A stretch of DNA of 64,000 nt, from the NCBI GenBank assembly GCA_036703315.1, contig DATNPH010000087.1, forward strand, positions 62,001 to 126,000. Reading direction: 5' to 3'. The position numbers and the translations under genes were made by a program. This document shows positions 27,020 to 35,203 of the stretch, piece after piece. A model generated the notes under the pieces. The model ran no database searches and was not told the origin of the DNA. It saw only the letters and a program-made list of their open reading frames with translations. Origin of the DNA: DATNPH01 sp036703315 (GTDB taxonomy: Bacteria > Cyanobacteriota > Cyanobacteriia > Cyanobacteriales > Coleofasciculaceae). Position 1 is the stretch's first letter, and every line of letters starts with the position of its first letter.

Positions 27020-28310
27020 GAATTTTTCTCTTTCCTATCCATAGAAGTAAAAAAGCCATACAAGCATAACTGATTGTCGCGCCAATGGCAGCATGTTGAA
27101 TTCCATATTTTAAAAATAATGCATTGTAGGCGATAATTAAAACGAGTCCTATTACTCTTATAAAGACTACTGAAACAGGATAACCTGTAGCCGCATTAAA
27201 CTGCATTACAATCACTTGTACTCCGAGAAAGAATACCGCTGGCATTAACCAGGCACATATCGAGGCGGCTGGCAAAAAATTATCTCCATAGATTAGGGTT
27301 ATGATTGGTTTTGATAATAAGGCTACGAGCAGGCAAATGCCGCCTGTAATTGTACTTACTATAAGAGTGACTTTCTTAACTAATATCCAACTTTTTCCCA
27401 AACTTTCTTGTGCCGAAAGCTTGGGAAACAACAAAAGACCAATGATTAAAGGAAATGTGTAGACTAAAGTAGCAAAGTTATCAGCAACAGCGTAATACCC
27501 CGCTTGTTCAGGTCCTAGGAAATATTGAATCATTAATAGGTTAGTCTTCAGCGCCAGATTAAAAAATAATGCGGCTAGATAGGCTTTAAGCCCGTAGCCT
27601 ATATTATCCTTAAGAAGTTTAAAGGATGGTTTAGGGGGATGCTCAACATAAGGCCAGAGATGCCAGATTTGAAGCATGACACCTATGCAGGAAGCCAAGA
27701 GAGAAGCCGCAAAGACTGTCTTTACTTCAACACTTGTAGAAGCGATCAGCAGAAGGACAAAGCCCAGAAAAATTACTTGATTTGATAACTCAATTACATT
27801 GAATATGAAAACTTTCTGAGTGCCGAGAATAAGATTTTGCAAAAATAAGTAAGGAAGACCTAAAGGAATCCCAACTAAAGCTAAACCTAATAGTATTCCC
27901 GGAATCGGTGCTAAGTGTGACCACAGGGAAAAAACTATCCCAGTTAAGCTGGCTACCAATCCCCCAAATAGAAGACTGAAAATGAGAGAGTTTCCTAATA
28001 GAGGCGAAAGGAGGCTGCGCTCTTTTGAAACATAGTAGATATTTGATAGATGGAGTCCTAAGTTGCTGAATTGTACCCCCATGGCTGCTGTAGCAACAGC
28101 AACGGAGTAAAATCCTCGATCGCGTGGACCTAGAATCCTTGTCACTAGCACGCTAGTGATAAAGGTAAGACCCATTAGGATAACTTTGCTGGCAAAGGTT
28201 CCCGCAACTTTGCGAATGAAATCAGAAGCGATCGCTTTACGGTATAAGCCAGAAAAAAACGATATCGAAAATCTCTGTAACGCTATTATTGCGTTATTTT
28301 TATCTCTCAC
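27003..28310 (-). CDS. Wzx-type oligosaccharide flippase (copy 1)
   Basis: A 435-aa MATE/MOP-superfamily membrane protein with about 12 hydrophobic segments, starting with VAGTFASKVILMGLTFITSV and VTRILGPRDRGFYSVA, the standard N-terminal motif of polysaccharide flippases. It translocates undecaprenyl-PP-linked repeat units outward. The GTG start at 28310 has no good ribosome-binding site and the true start may be a little downstream. A second flippase of the same superfamily lies at 39590 and is not a close paralogue. Confidence 0.85.
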   Translation of the reverse strand: MRDKNNAIIALQRFSISFFSGLYRKAIASDFIRKVAGTFASKVILMGLTFITSVLVTRILGPRDRGFYSVAVATAAMGVQFSNLGLHLSNIYYVSKERSLLSPLLGNSLIFSLLFGGLVASLTGIVFSLWSHLAPIPGILLGLALVGIPLGLPYLFLQNLILGTQKVFIFNVIELSNQVIFLGFVLLLIASTSVEVKTVFAASLLASCIGVMLQIWHLWPYVEHPPKPSFKLLKDNIGYGLKAYLAALFFNLALKTNLLMIQYFLGPEQAGYYAVADNFATLVYTFPLIIGLLLFPKLSAQESLGKSWILVKKVTLIVSTITGGICLLVALLSKPIITLIYGDNFLPAASICAWLMPAVFFLGVQVIVMQFNAATGYPVSVVFIRVIGLVLIIAYNALFLKYGIQHAAIGATISYACMAFLLLWIGKRKIHEQVA

Positions 28311-28392
28311 ACCACTTACACCACTACTGTTCTCATTAATGAAGATAGAGTTCCCAGGTTTTATTAATTAACCTTATCTTTCAGGGATTTTT

Positions 28393-30291
28393 CTACCCAA
28401 TAAACTTTCTGTGCCACATCACAAAATTAAGTAAATACCATACCTGATTTCCCCTTCCCTGCTGCAAAAGACGCTTGACTTCCTGGCGGTTAAGAAAATC
28501 GTTCTGGCGGCAAAACTCATCTATCTCCTGCTGCATCTTGTCTCCAAGTCCCTCCAAGCACCATTCATAAATTGGAACACCAAAGCCTTGCTTCTTGCGG
28601 TCAATCAACTCATCCGGAATTAACCCTCTTACAGATTTTTTCAGGATATGTTTGAGGGTACCGTTTTTAGTCTTAACTGACTCCGGAATACTCATAGCAA
28701 GTTCCACGACCTTATGGTCTAGAAACGGTACTCGCCCTTCCAAACTCACCCACATGCTCATCTTGTCCACCCGCATCAGCAGTAGTTCTGGCAACCGCAG
28801 GTTGAGATCTAGATAAGTCATCCAGTTGAGATGTGATTTTTCCCAAGCCTTTTCCTCAAAACGTTGGCGAATTGGTTTGAGTACGTCCCAGGAAGTCATA
28901 TGAGCAAACTGTTGGGACAAACGGGGTGAGAGGAGCTGCTGTTTGTGTACCTCAGTAAATGCCTCTGACCCTCCCCAGAAGAGGGGCTGCTCCACTGAAC
29001 CACGACGCAGCAACTCGTACTTTTTACCGTGCTGTTTGCCGAGCAGGCGTAGACCCCCAAGACCCATTTTCTTGAATACGCTTGGTATCGGCAAGTCATC
29101 ATAGCGTTGCAGTTGAAGCATAGTTTTCCAGCCTGGGTAGCCCCAGAACAACTCATCGGCCCCCTCCCCTACTTGGCAGACAATCACCCTGTTATCCTGT
29201 GCCAGCTTAGAGACGTAGTAAACAGGGACACAAACTGGATCAGCGATCGGCTCATCTTGTTGCCATACCAATTGCGGTAGACAGTCAATCAAATCATTAA
29301 TAGAGAGTAGCTGCTCGTGGTATTTGGCTCCGACTTCCTTAGCCATTCTACGAGCGTAGTGCAGTTCATTCTGGTAGGTTTGGTACTCACCTTGATAGCC
29401 AATTGTGAACGTCTTGACGGGTTGTCCTTCTCCCTCAGAAAACAGAGCTGCATTGGTACTAGAGTCAATACCACCGGAGAGAAACACTCCAACAGGCACG
29501 TCACTCACCTTGCGTAGTTTGACGGCGGTGCGGAGTTCAGCTAAAAGTTGCTCGGCAATCTCTTGTTCAGAGACGCCAACTAATGGTGTAGTGTGATCCC
29601 AGACTTCCCAGTAACGATGCTCATAGATTTGCCCATCCTCTTTTACCCGCAGCCATGTACCCCCTGGTAACTTCTTGATGCCATCAAACAAGGTTTGGGG
29701 GGCTGGGGTGGTCAGAAACGAGAGGTAGTGGTAGAAGGCTTCTTCGTGAACGGCACGTTTTTGGTCGGGGTCTTGCAGGAGAGCTTTGATTTCGGAGGCG
29801 AAGGTGATGCGACCGTTATGGATACTGTAGTAGAGGGGTTTAATGCCGATGCGATCGCGTATTAGCCACAGTTCTCGCGCTTGCGTGTCCCAGAGGGCGA
29901 TCGCAAACATGCCCCGGAATTTCTCTAAGCAGTCAATACCCCACTGCTCAAAGGCATGAAGAATTACCTCAGTATCCGAGTGGTCAGTCTTCCATCGATG
30001 CCCGCCAATTTGCTCCAGTTCGGCGCGAATTTCAGCGTGGTTGTAAATTTCACCGTTGAAGGAAACCCACAGGGTTCCATCCTCATTACACATCGGTTGG
30101 GCAGCGGTCTCAGATAAGTCAATAATTGATAATCGCCGATGACCCAGACCCACTCGCCCTTGCTCATCAATCCAGTTTCCTCCTCCATCGGGTCCTCGAT
30201 GACTCATCGTGTCCCGCATGCGGGTCAGGTATGAGTCTGTAATCGTGAAACTGCTGTTTGTGAATGTCAGTGTCCCAACGATACCGCACAT
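28393..30291 (-). CDS. AsnB-like glutamine amidotransferase (copy 2)
   Basis: 632 aa, beginning MCGIVGTLTF with the nucleophilic Cys2, then MSHRGPDGGG, SFNGEIYNH and the synthase PP-loop SGGIDSS in GVFLSGGIDSSTNAAL. The C terminus has RVPFLDHKVVELAM and KKQGFGVPIYEW, as in the other copies. The ATG directly abuts the stop codon of the methyltransferase upstream (30292), with no spacer. I infer amidation of a sugar carboxylate, not asparagine synthesis. Confidence 0.87.
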   Translation of the reverse strand: MCGIVGTLTFTNSSFTITDSYLTRMRDTMSHRGPDGGGNWIDEQGRVGLGHRRLSIIDLSETAAQPMCNEDGTLWVSFNGEIYNHAEIRAELEQIGGHRWKTDHSDTEVILHAFEQWGIDCLEKFRGMFAIALWDTQARELWLIRDRIGIKPLYYSIHNGRITFASEIKALLQDPDQKRAVHEEAFYHYLSFLTTPAPQTLFDGIKKLPGGTWLRVKEDGQIYEHRYWEVWDHTTPLVGVSEQEIAEQLLAELRTAVKLRKVSDVPVGVFLSGGIDSSTNAALFSEGEGQPVKTFTIGYQGEYQTYQNELHYARRMAKEVGAKYHEQLLSINDLIDCLPQLVWQQDEPIADPVCVPVYYVSKLAQDNRVIVCQVGEGADELFWGYPGWKTMLQLQRYDDLPIPSVFKKMGLGGLRLLGKQHGKKYELLRRGSVEQPLFWGGSEAFTEVHKQQLLSPRLSQQFAHMTSWDVLKPIRQRFEEKAWEKSHLNWMTYLDLNLRLPELLLMRVDKMSMWVSLEGRVPFLDHKVVELAMSIPESVKTKNGTLKHILKKSVRGLIPDELIDRKKQGFGVPIYEWCLEGLGDKMQQEIDEFCRQNDFLNRQEVKRLLQQGRGNQVWYLLNFVMWHRKFIG

Positions 30292-31068
30292 CTACTTCAC
30301 TGCCTTGAGAGTAATAAACCATCCCCAGGAATTAGGGAAGTACTGACTTAACCAACTTGGCCACTTACTAGTGTCATAGGGTGTGATTATCGGTTTTGTA
30401 GTCAAGCTACTAAATTCAGCAAAAAGTTTCTGTAATTCTGGAACTGTATAAGCCTTCGTGCCAATGCTTTCCACATGATTCCAGATGACATCAGCCAAAC
30501 TTCGCCAAGGCTTTCCCTGAAGCAGGGCATATCTTAACCAGACCTTGAAAGCTGTCGAAGAATGTCTACCATACATCATGCCGATAAAAACGCCACCCGG
30601 CTTCAATACCCGTTGTATTTCTCCGATAATCCGCTCTGGATGCTCTGAGTGATGAATTACTCCCCACGAGTAGACCACATCAAAGAATTCGTTCGGAAAC
30701 GGTAACGCTTCTGCATCCGACCGCTGCAAATGGGAGGTAAAGCCGTAGAGAGCGAGACGGGCTTTTGTTGTCTCGATCGCCGCCTCAGTCAAATCTATCC
30801 CGTAGCATTCAGCACCAGCCCGCGCCCACTGTAGATGGTCTGTCCCAGCGCCAACCCCAATCTCTAAAAGCTTTTTGCCGTGCCAACGGGTAAACTGTGC
30901 AACCGAGTGGATGAATGGTTCAACTTCGTAGCGATGGGTTTCGATGCGCTCAAACCACTCGCGAGTTTGTGAAGGCAACTCACCAGTAATCATGGGTCGA
31001 GTGCCGCAAGGCTCTTGCTCCCAATAATTTCGCACGACTTCGTTTAATGGTGATGGCATCTGCTTCAT
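30292..31068 (-). CDS. class I SAM-dependent methyltransferase coupled to AsnB copy 2
   Basis: 258 aa. The SAM motif LEIGVGAGTDHLQWARAG, GIDLTEAAIETTKARL and DVVYSWGVIHHSEHPERI are shared almost position for position with the methyltransferase at 17498-18304, so these two are a paralogous pair even though the gene order relative to asnB is reversed. Its TAG stop is followed immediately by the asnB ATG. The target atom is not predictable. Confidence 0.85.
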   Translation of the reverse strand: MKQMPSPLNEVVRNYWEQEPCGTRPMITGELPSQTREWFERIETHRYEVEPFIHSVAQFTRWHGKKLLEIGVGAGTDHLQWARAGAECYGIDLTEAAIETTKARLALYGFTSHLQRSDAEALPFPNEFFDVVYSWGVIHHSEHPERIIGEIQRVLKPGGVFIGMMYGRHSSTAFKVWLRYALLQGKPWRSLADVIWNHVESIGTKAYTVPELQKLFAEFSSLTTKPIITPYDTSKWPSWLSQYFPNSWGWFITLKAVK

Positions 31069-31188
31069 AAGGGTTCGCTGCTAATTAGCGCTAAGTCCAG
31101 TCCCGTCTGATAAAAATCAGCGCGGTTGAGATTCTGTTCTACATCCCCTACTAATACTACTCGCTGTTGTTTTCTGCACATCCGGTAA

Positions 31189-31220
31189 GCATGAGAAAAG
31201 CTTGAGAAGCAATCTCATGC
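31189..31220. repeat. 8-bp inverted repeat downstream of the WecC-type gene
   Basis: GCATGAGA at 31189-31196 and TCTCATGC at 31213-31220 are perfect inverted repeats with a 16-base loop. Position just past the dehydrogenase stop suggests a hairpin that ends or stabilises its transcript, but no T-run follows on that strand. Confidence 0.4.
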
Positions 31221-31244
31221 CTGACGCTGCCATCAGTGCGTACT

Positions 31245-32462
31245 TCAGTGCCAAAACCCTCGCGTATCAATCACAGTTCTAGCCTTAAACTGTTCCGGGT
31301 CTATATTCTTAAAAGCCTGGTGATCAACCAGTAGCACTAAGATATCCGCTTTCTTGATGGCAACTTCCAGCTCAACTAGTTGGATACTACCCAAGCTATC
31401 TAGATTAGCTGGTAGGGATGAAATATGAGGTTCTACAGCCAAAATATGTCCCACTGCCTCTGTTGCAAGTTCCCTAACGATTGCCACAGCTGGGCTTTCT
31501 CGCAGGTCATCAATATTAGCCTTGTAAGCTAGCCCTAAACAGGCAACTACTGGTTGATTGAAATCGGTAGCTGCCGCTTTAACCTGATTGACAACCTGAT
31601 GAGGTTTAGAACCGTTGACTTGTCTTGCAGTACGCAGCAGTCGCGCTTGCTCTGGAGCCGAGTGAATAATAAACCACGGATCGACCGCCACACAGTGTCC
31701 GCCGACTCCCGGTCCCGGTTTCAGAATATTGACGCGGGGATGTCGGTTTGCCAGTTCTCTGAGTTCCCAGATATCAATATCCAAATTTTCGCAAATCAAA
31801 GACAGTTCATTGGCAAAAGCGATGTTGACATCGCGGAAGGCATTCTCCGCTAGCTTGGCTAGTTCTGCGGTGCGGGCTTGAGTCGGTAAAACCTCACCCT
31901 TGACAAATTTACGATAAAATGCTGTTGCCTGCGTCGTTGATGCTGGATCTATCCCACCAACAATGCGATCATTACTAATTAACTCTTTAAGAATTTGTCC
32001 GGGTAGAACCCGCTCTGGACAGTAAGCGACATAAACAGAGCCAGCATTTAGGTCGGGTCGCAGTTCCCGCAACCAGTTGCTAATCTGCTCTGTTGTTCCC
32101 ACTGGACTTGTGGATTCCAGGATTACTAAATTACCGACTTCGAGATAAGAGGCGATCGCGCGTGTAGCCGCTTCGACATAGGAAATATCGGGCACATGTT
32201 CATCCTTAATCGGCGTTGGCACGGCGATAATAAACACATCGGCAGGCGCTGGCTCCAAGCTGGCGGTCAAATCGCCCTGGCTCACAGCAGACTTGACTAA
32301 AACGTCCAAGTCGGGTTCGTGAATGTGAATCTCGCCGTGATTGATTTTTTGGACAACCTCGGAGTTGACATCTACGCCGTGAACGTTAAAGCCTTCTCTT
32401 GCAAGCAAACTAGCTGTTGGCAAGCCTATATAACCTAAACCAACTACGCAAACTTTATTCAT
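31245..32462 (-). CDS. wecC: UDP-N-acetyl-D-mannosamine dehydrogenase, WecC type
   Basis: A 405-aa nucleotide-sugar dehydrogenase that oxidises UDP-ManNAc to UDP-ManNAcA. NAD loop GLGYIGLPTASLLA near residue 8, HIHEPDLD at about 46-53, ESTSPVGTTEQI, the catalytic-domain helix LAENAFRDVNIAFANEL and the active-site Cys257 in GPGVGGHCVAVDPWF. It differs from the TviB-like enzyme at 8355 and follows the WecC subfamily. No WecB-type 2-epimerase is in the window, so UDP-ManNAc must come from elsewhere. It is divergently oriented to the Wzz-like gene. Confidence 0.87.
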   Translation of the reverse strand: MNKVCVVGLGYIGLPTASLLAREGFNVHGVDVNSEVVQKINHGEIHIHEPDLDVLVKSAVSQGDLTASLEPAPADVFIIAVPTPIKDEHVPDISYVEAATRAIASYLEVGNLVILESTSPVGTTEQISNWLRELRPDLNAGSVYVAYCPERVLPGQILKELISNDRIVGGIDPASTTQATAFYRKFVKGEVLPTQARTAELAKLAENAFRDVNIAFANELSLICENLDIDIWELRELANRHPRVNILKPGPGVGGHCVAVDPWFIIHSAPEQARLLRTARQVNGSKPHQVVNQVKAAATDFNQPVVACLGLAYKANIDDLRESPAVAIVRELATEAVGHILAVEPHISSLPANLDSLGSIQLVELEVAIKKADILVLLVDHQAFKNIDPEQFKARTVIDTRGFWH

Positions 32463-32612
32463 CCAATTTTTGTTCCTGTGCCAAATCTCTCAAATCTCTA
32501 ATGACTCTTCGTTTTGAGCGGCTAGACCCTGGCTTAAGGCTGAAGGTCGCGTGTAAAATCGTTCGTGGTTAGTGTAGCTTAGCTCGAACAGCTGCTAAGG
32601 AGTGGACATCGA

Positions 32613-33500
32613 TTGTTAGAGCATACTCAAAAAACGGCAATTCAAGATGAGGATGAAATTTCTTTGGTAGATATTATCCGATTCTTCAGCCGCAACGGAA
32701 AGTTTCTTTTACTGACTACCTTGGGGCTGTCGGCGATCGCTATCATTCTCGCTTTACTCCAACCCAAACAATATCAGAAACAGCTGACCGTGTCAGTCAA
32801 GCCAGTCCCCTACTTCCTGTCAACCTCACTCAGCCCTAGCCTAGCCGTTGATCTAGATATCAATCAGGCAGGTTCTTTTGCCTTAACGCTGTTACAGAAC
32901 CAACCCCTTAACCAGATTACCGCTACCTCCAAATACACCACCGCAACAAGAAACAATATCCCAAGTCAACAGATTGACCTAACCCTGAAATCTTCCAATC
33001 CCGCTGCTTTAAAGGCAGCTGGACCTAAAATCCTCAATCAGCTAAAAGTTGGCTTGCAAAAAACTGTAGAATCAACCGTGCAAGCCAACCGCATCCGCAT
33101 CGAACAAGAGCTAAAGCGATTCAAACAGCTTCTCGCCGAGATGGAGAAGCAAATTGCTCAAACACCAAAAGATACTTCAGCCATAGGACCAAACCCACGA
33201 CTTCAGGCACTGGAACAACAGCGCTCCCGCTACATTGAGAGCATTACCTCCCTAGAATTTGACAAACAGAATTTGTTACAGGCTCAGAAAAACCCTGCCG
33301 AGTTTGCCTCGCGAGTCATCTTAGTGCAAATTTTAGCCGAATCCCCAGTGCGACCTGGTGGATCACCAGTGATGGTGGCACTGCTGGCTGTCATTGCCAG
33401 CTTCATGGTCGCCATCCTCGCTGCGATCATCCGCGACCAAGTTTTACGCTTGCAGGGTGAAACGTCCAAGCAGGAAATTATCAGTAGTAAAAAGGTTTAA
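32613..33500 (+). CDS. Wzz-type chain-length determinant / polysaccharide co-polymerase
   Basis: A 295-aa protein with Wzz topology: a short cytoplasmic N terminus (ISLVDIIRFFSRNGKF), a first membrane helix at about 31-49, a long periplasmic region with coiled-coil character (IRIEQELKRFKQLLAEMEKQI) and a second membrane helix around residues 250-272, preceded by a proline-rich VRPGGSP. It has no C-terminal tyrosine kinase domain. It would set polymer length with the Wzy at 22443 or the ligase-like protein at 60341. The start is TTG at 32613, with AAGGAG about 10 bases upstream. It is one of only three complete + strand genes between 3 and 63 kb. Confidence 0.82.
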   Translation: MLEHTQKTAIQDEDEISLVDIIRFFSRNGKFLLLTTLGLSAIAIILALLQPKQYQKQLTVSVKPVPYFLSTSLSPSLAVDLDINQAGSFALTLLQNQPLNQITATSKYTTATRNNIPSQQIDLTLKSSNPAALKAAGPKILNQLKVGLQKTVESTVQANRIRIEQELKRFKQLLAEMEKQIAQTPKDTSAIGPNPRLQALEQQRSRYIESITSLEFDKQNLLQAQKNPAEFASRVILVQILAESPVRPGGSPVMVALLAVIASFMVAILAAIIRDQVLRLQGETSKQEIISSKKV

Positions 33501-33610
33501 CTAGGGCTAGCGCATTTTCTGGCTTTTCCAACTTCTTCAATTATTAGGATCACAGACACTACTTCAAGTAGATGTTGTCCCTTTCTTCGCTCAATCCCCT
33601 ACAGGCATGC

Positions 33611-35098
33611 CTACTCTAGACTCTGTTTACTCTGTTGCACTTGTTGCCGTAAGCTGAATTGTTTTCCTGCCGCCAAAGCTCCAGCTATTCCCAATGCCAC
33701 TAGGGTCATGATGAAGCCATAGCGCATTCGATATATTGTTCCAATATTGGGAATAGCCAAGGTATAAACAATCATTAGGCTGGCACAGAAAACCAAGATT
33801 ACCCAAACCTCCAAGCGCTGTCGCCAATGCCATAGTGTATATGGTAAAAAAATCAGCGCCAAATAAACCCCTGTCATTTCTAAAGCCGAGAGTCGGCGCA
33901 TCATTGTGTTTGTCCCTAAGGTACCCTGTCCAAACCATTGATTTGGGAAAGGTGCTAGAAAAGCAATCTGAGTGGCTCGTGGTACATAGGCAATAATGTC
34001 CCACGCTCTAGTAAAGTTGGTCTGAACATCGATATTACTCCCCGCTTTAGGAGATCCTCTGATGAAACCATGACGAGACGCAGCCACGCCATACAACTTA
34101 CTTTCCAAAAAATCTGGTAGCCATTGAGACTTGTGCCAAACAAGCTTTGGAACAGCTTTTTTAGGAACAGCTTTTTTTAACACAGCCTTTTTAGGAACAG
34201 CTCTTTTTAGCACAGCCTTTTTTGGGACTGCCTTCTTTGTGACTGCCCTTGGTACTACCCTTGAGACTCCTGGTTGTATTCCGCCCTGAGTCAATGGGCT
34301 AATCAGAAACAGCAAAGCCCACATTACCAGCATCCCGATTAGGGCTTTACGCCAAGGCAATTTAGCTTGAATTCCACGCCATGCAAAAATACAGGTGAAT
34401 CCGATCGCCAGAACGACTCCCGCCGCCTGCATCATCTGGACTCCATAAGGACGTACTAGCCAAACCAGCACTGAACCTAGGAGCATCCACAGTATTGCTA
34501 GGAACAGCCGCCACCATCGACAAGACCAGGTTTTTAACTGTGCTAATGTAATCCAGCCATAGAGAAACAAAAGATTGCCAGCGATAAAGAAGCCGTCTTT
34601 GTGGATTTGGGTGTACCACGTCATGGCAGATGGATACACCAAAAATGGCAAAATACACCAAATAGCCAGTTTCCACTTAGGTAAGAATACTTGAATGATG
34701 CGTAGCAAGAGAATGCCCGCGGTTGCATGCAGGGCAGCGTTTAGGGGAATCAAGACCCAAGGTTGGGGTACTGTCAAGGCGTATATAGCTGCTGCAATTC
34801 CTACTGGTGCTTGATCTTTAGGTCGCAACTCCCATGCTGACCAGCCTTGAGTGTGGATTTTCTGGGTCATCTCAACTGCCATCTGGTGAAACCAAATCCA
34901 ATCTCCACCCAGTAGCAGACCATGACCCGCGTGCCAACCTGAGAAAATATAGGGCAGTAGTACCAGTTGCACCAACAGAGCAATTAAAGCAGTGTACGCA
35001 AAAAATATGCACCACAGCTGCCACAGGGGAGTGGGATAGTCTGTCTGGAGATTAGGAGTTTTGCTCACTGGCAATAATGTCTTTGGGCTGAAAAACAA
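33611..35098 (-). CDS. polytopic membrane protein, GT39/ArnT-like, with basic pentapeptide repeat (copy A)
   Basis: A 495-aa protein with many membrane helices, resembling dolichyl-phosphate-mannose-type (GT-C) transferases: an acidic residue in the first loop (GGDWIWFHQM), WELRPKDQAP and a helix-rich middle. It is a clear paralogue of 38033-39469 throughout. It differs by an insertion at residues 288-317 of six pentapeptides of the type KKAVP/KKAVL in an inter-helix loop. The frame begins at a TTG without a good ribosome-binding site; the paralogue starts at the position equivalent to residue 7, so the exact start is unsure. Function unproven; the lipid-linked sugar transferase reading is from topology. 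Confidence 0.68.
   Translation of the reverse strand: MFFSPKTLLPVSKTPNLQTDYPTPLWQLWCIFFAYTALIALLVQLVLLPYIFSGWHAGHGLLLGGDWIWFHQMAVEMTQKIHTQGWSAWELRPKDQAPVGIAAAIYALTVPQPWVLIPLNAALHATAGILLLRIIQVFLPKWKLAIWCILPFLVYPSAMTWYTQIHKDGFFIAGNLLFLYGWITLAQLKTWSCRWWRLFLAILWMLLGSVLVWLVRPYGVQMMQAAGVVLAIGFTCIFAWRGIQAKLPWRKALIGMLVMWALLFLISPLTQGGIQPGVSRVVPRAVTKKAVPKKAVLKRAVPKKAVLKKAVPKKAVPKLVWHKSQWLPDFLESKLYGVAASRHGFIRGSPKAGSNIDVQTNFTRAWDIIAYVPRATQIAFLAPFPNQWFGQGTLGTNTMMRRLSALEMTGVYLALIFLPYTLWHWRQRLEVWVILVFCASLMIVYTLAIPNIGTIYRMRYGFIMTLVALGIAGALAAGKQFSLRQQVQQSKQSLE
34148..34237 (-). repeat. 90-bp in-frame tandem repeat encoding Lys-Ala-Val-Pro/Leu pentapeptides
   Basis: Six 15-bp units within the membrane-protein gene encode KKAVP, KKAVL, KRAVP, KKAVL, KKAVP, KKAVP. 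The closest matches are between alternate units, giving a 30-bp higher-order period. The paralogous gene at 38033 lacks it and has only a short basic stretch (SKSKAPRK) at the same place, so the array expanded after duplication. The units keep the frame. Confidence 0.85.
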
Positions 35099-35203
35099 CT
35101 CGCTAGTATAGCACTGGCTTTTTGAGCTGACTTTTCCCTGGAATTTCTGAAACTACTCAGTAATGAACATTTTCCCCAAGCCTACTTCAGGATTGTTTTG
35201 TGA

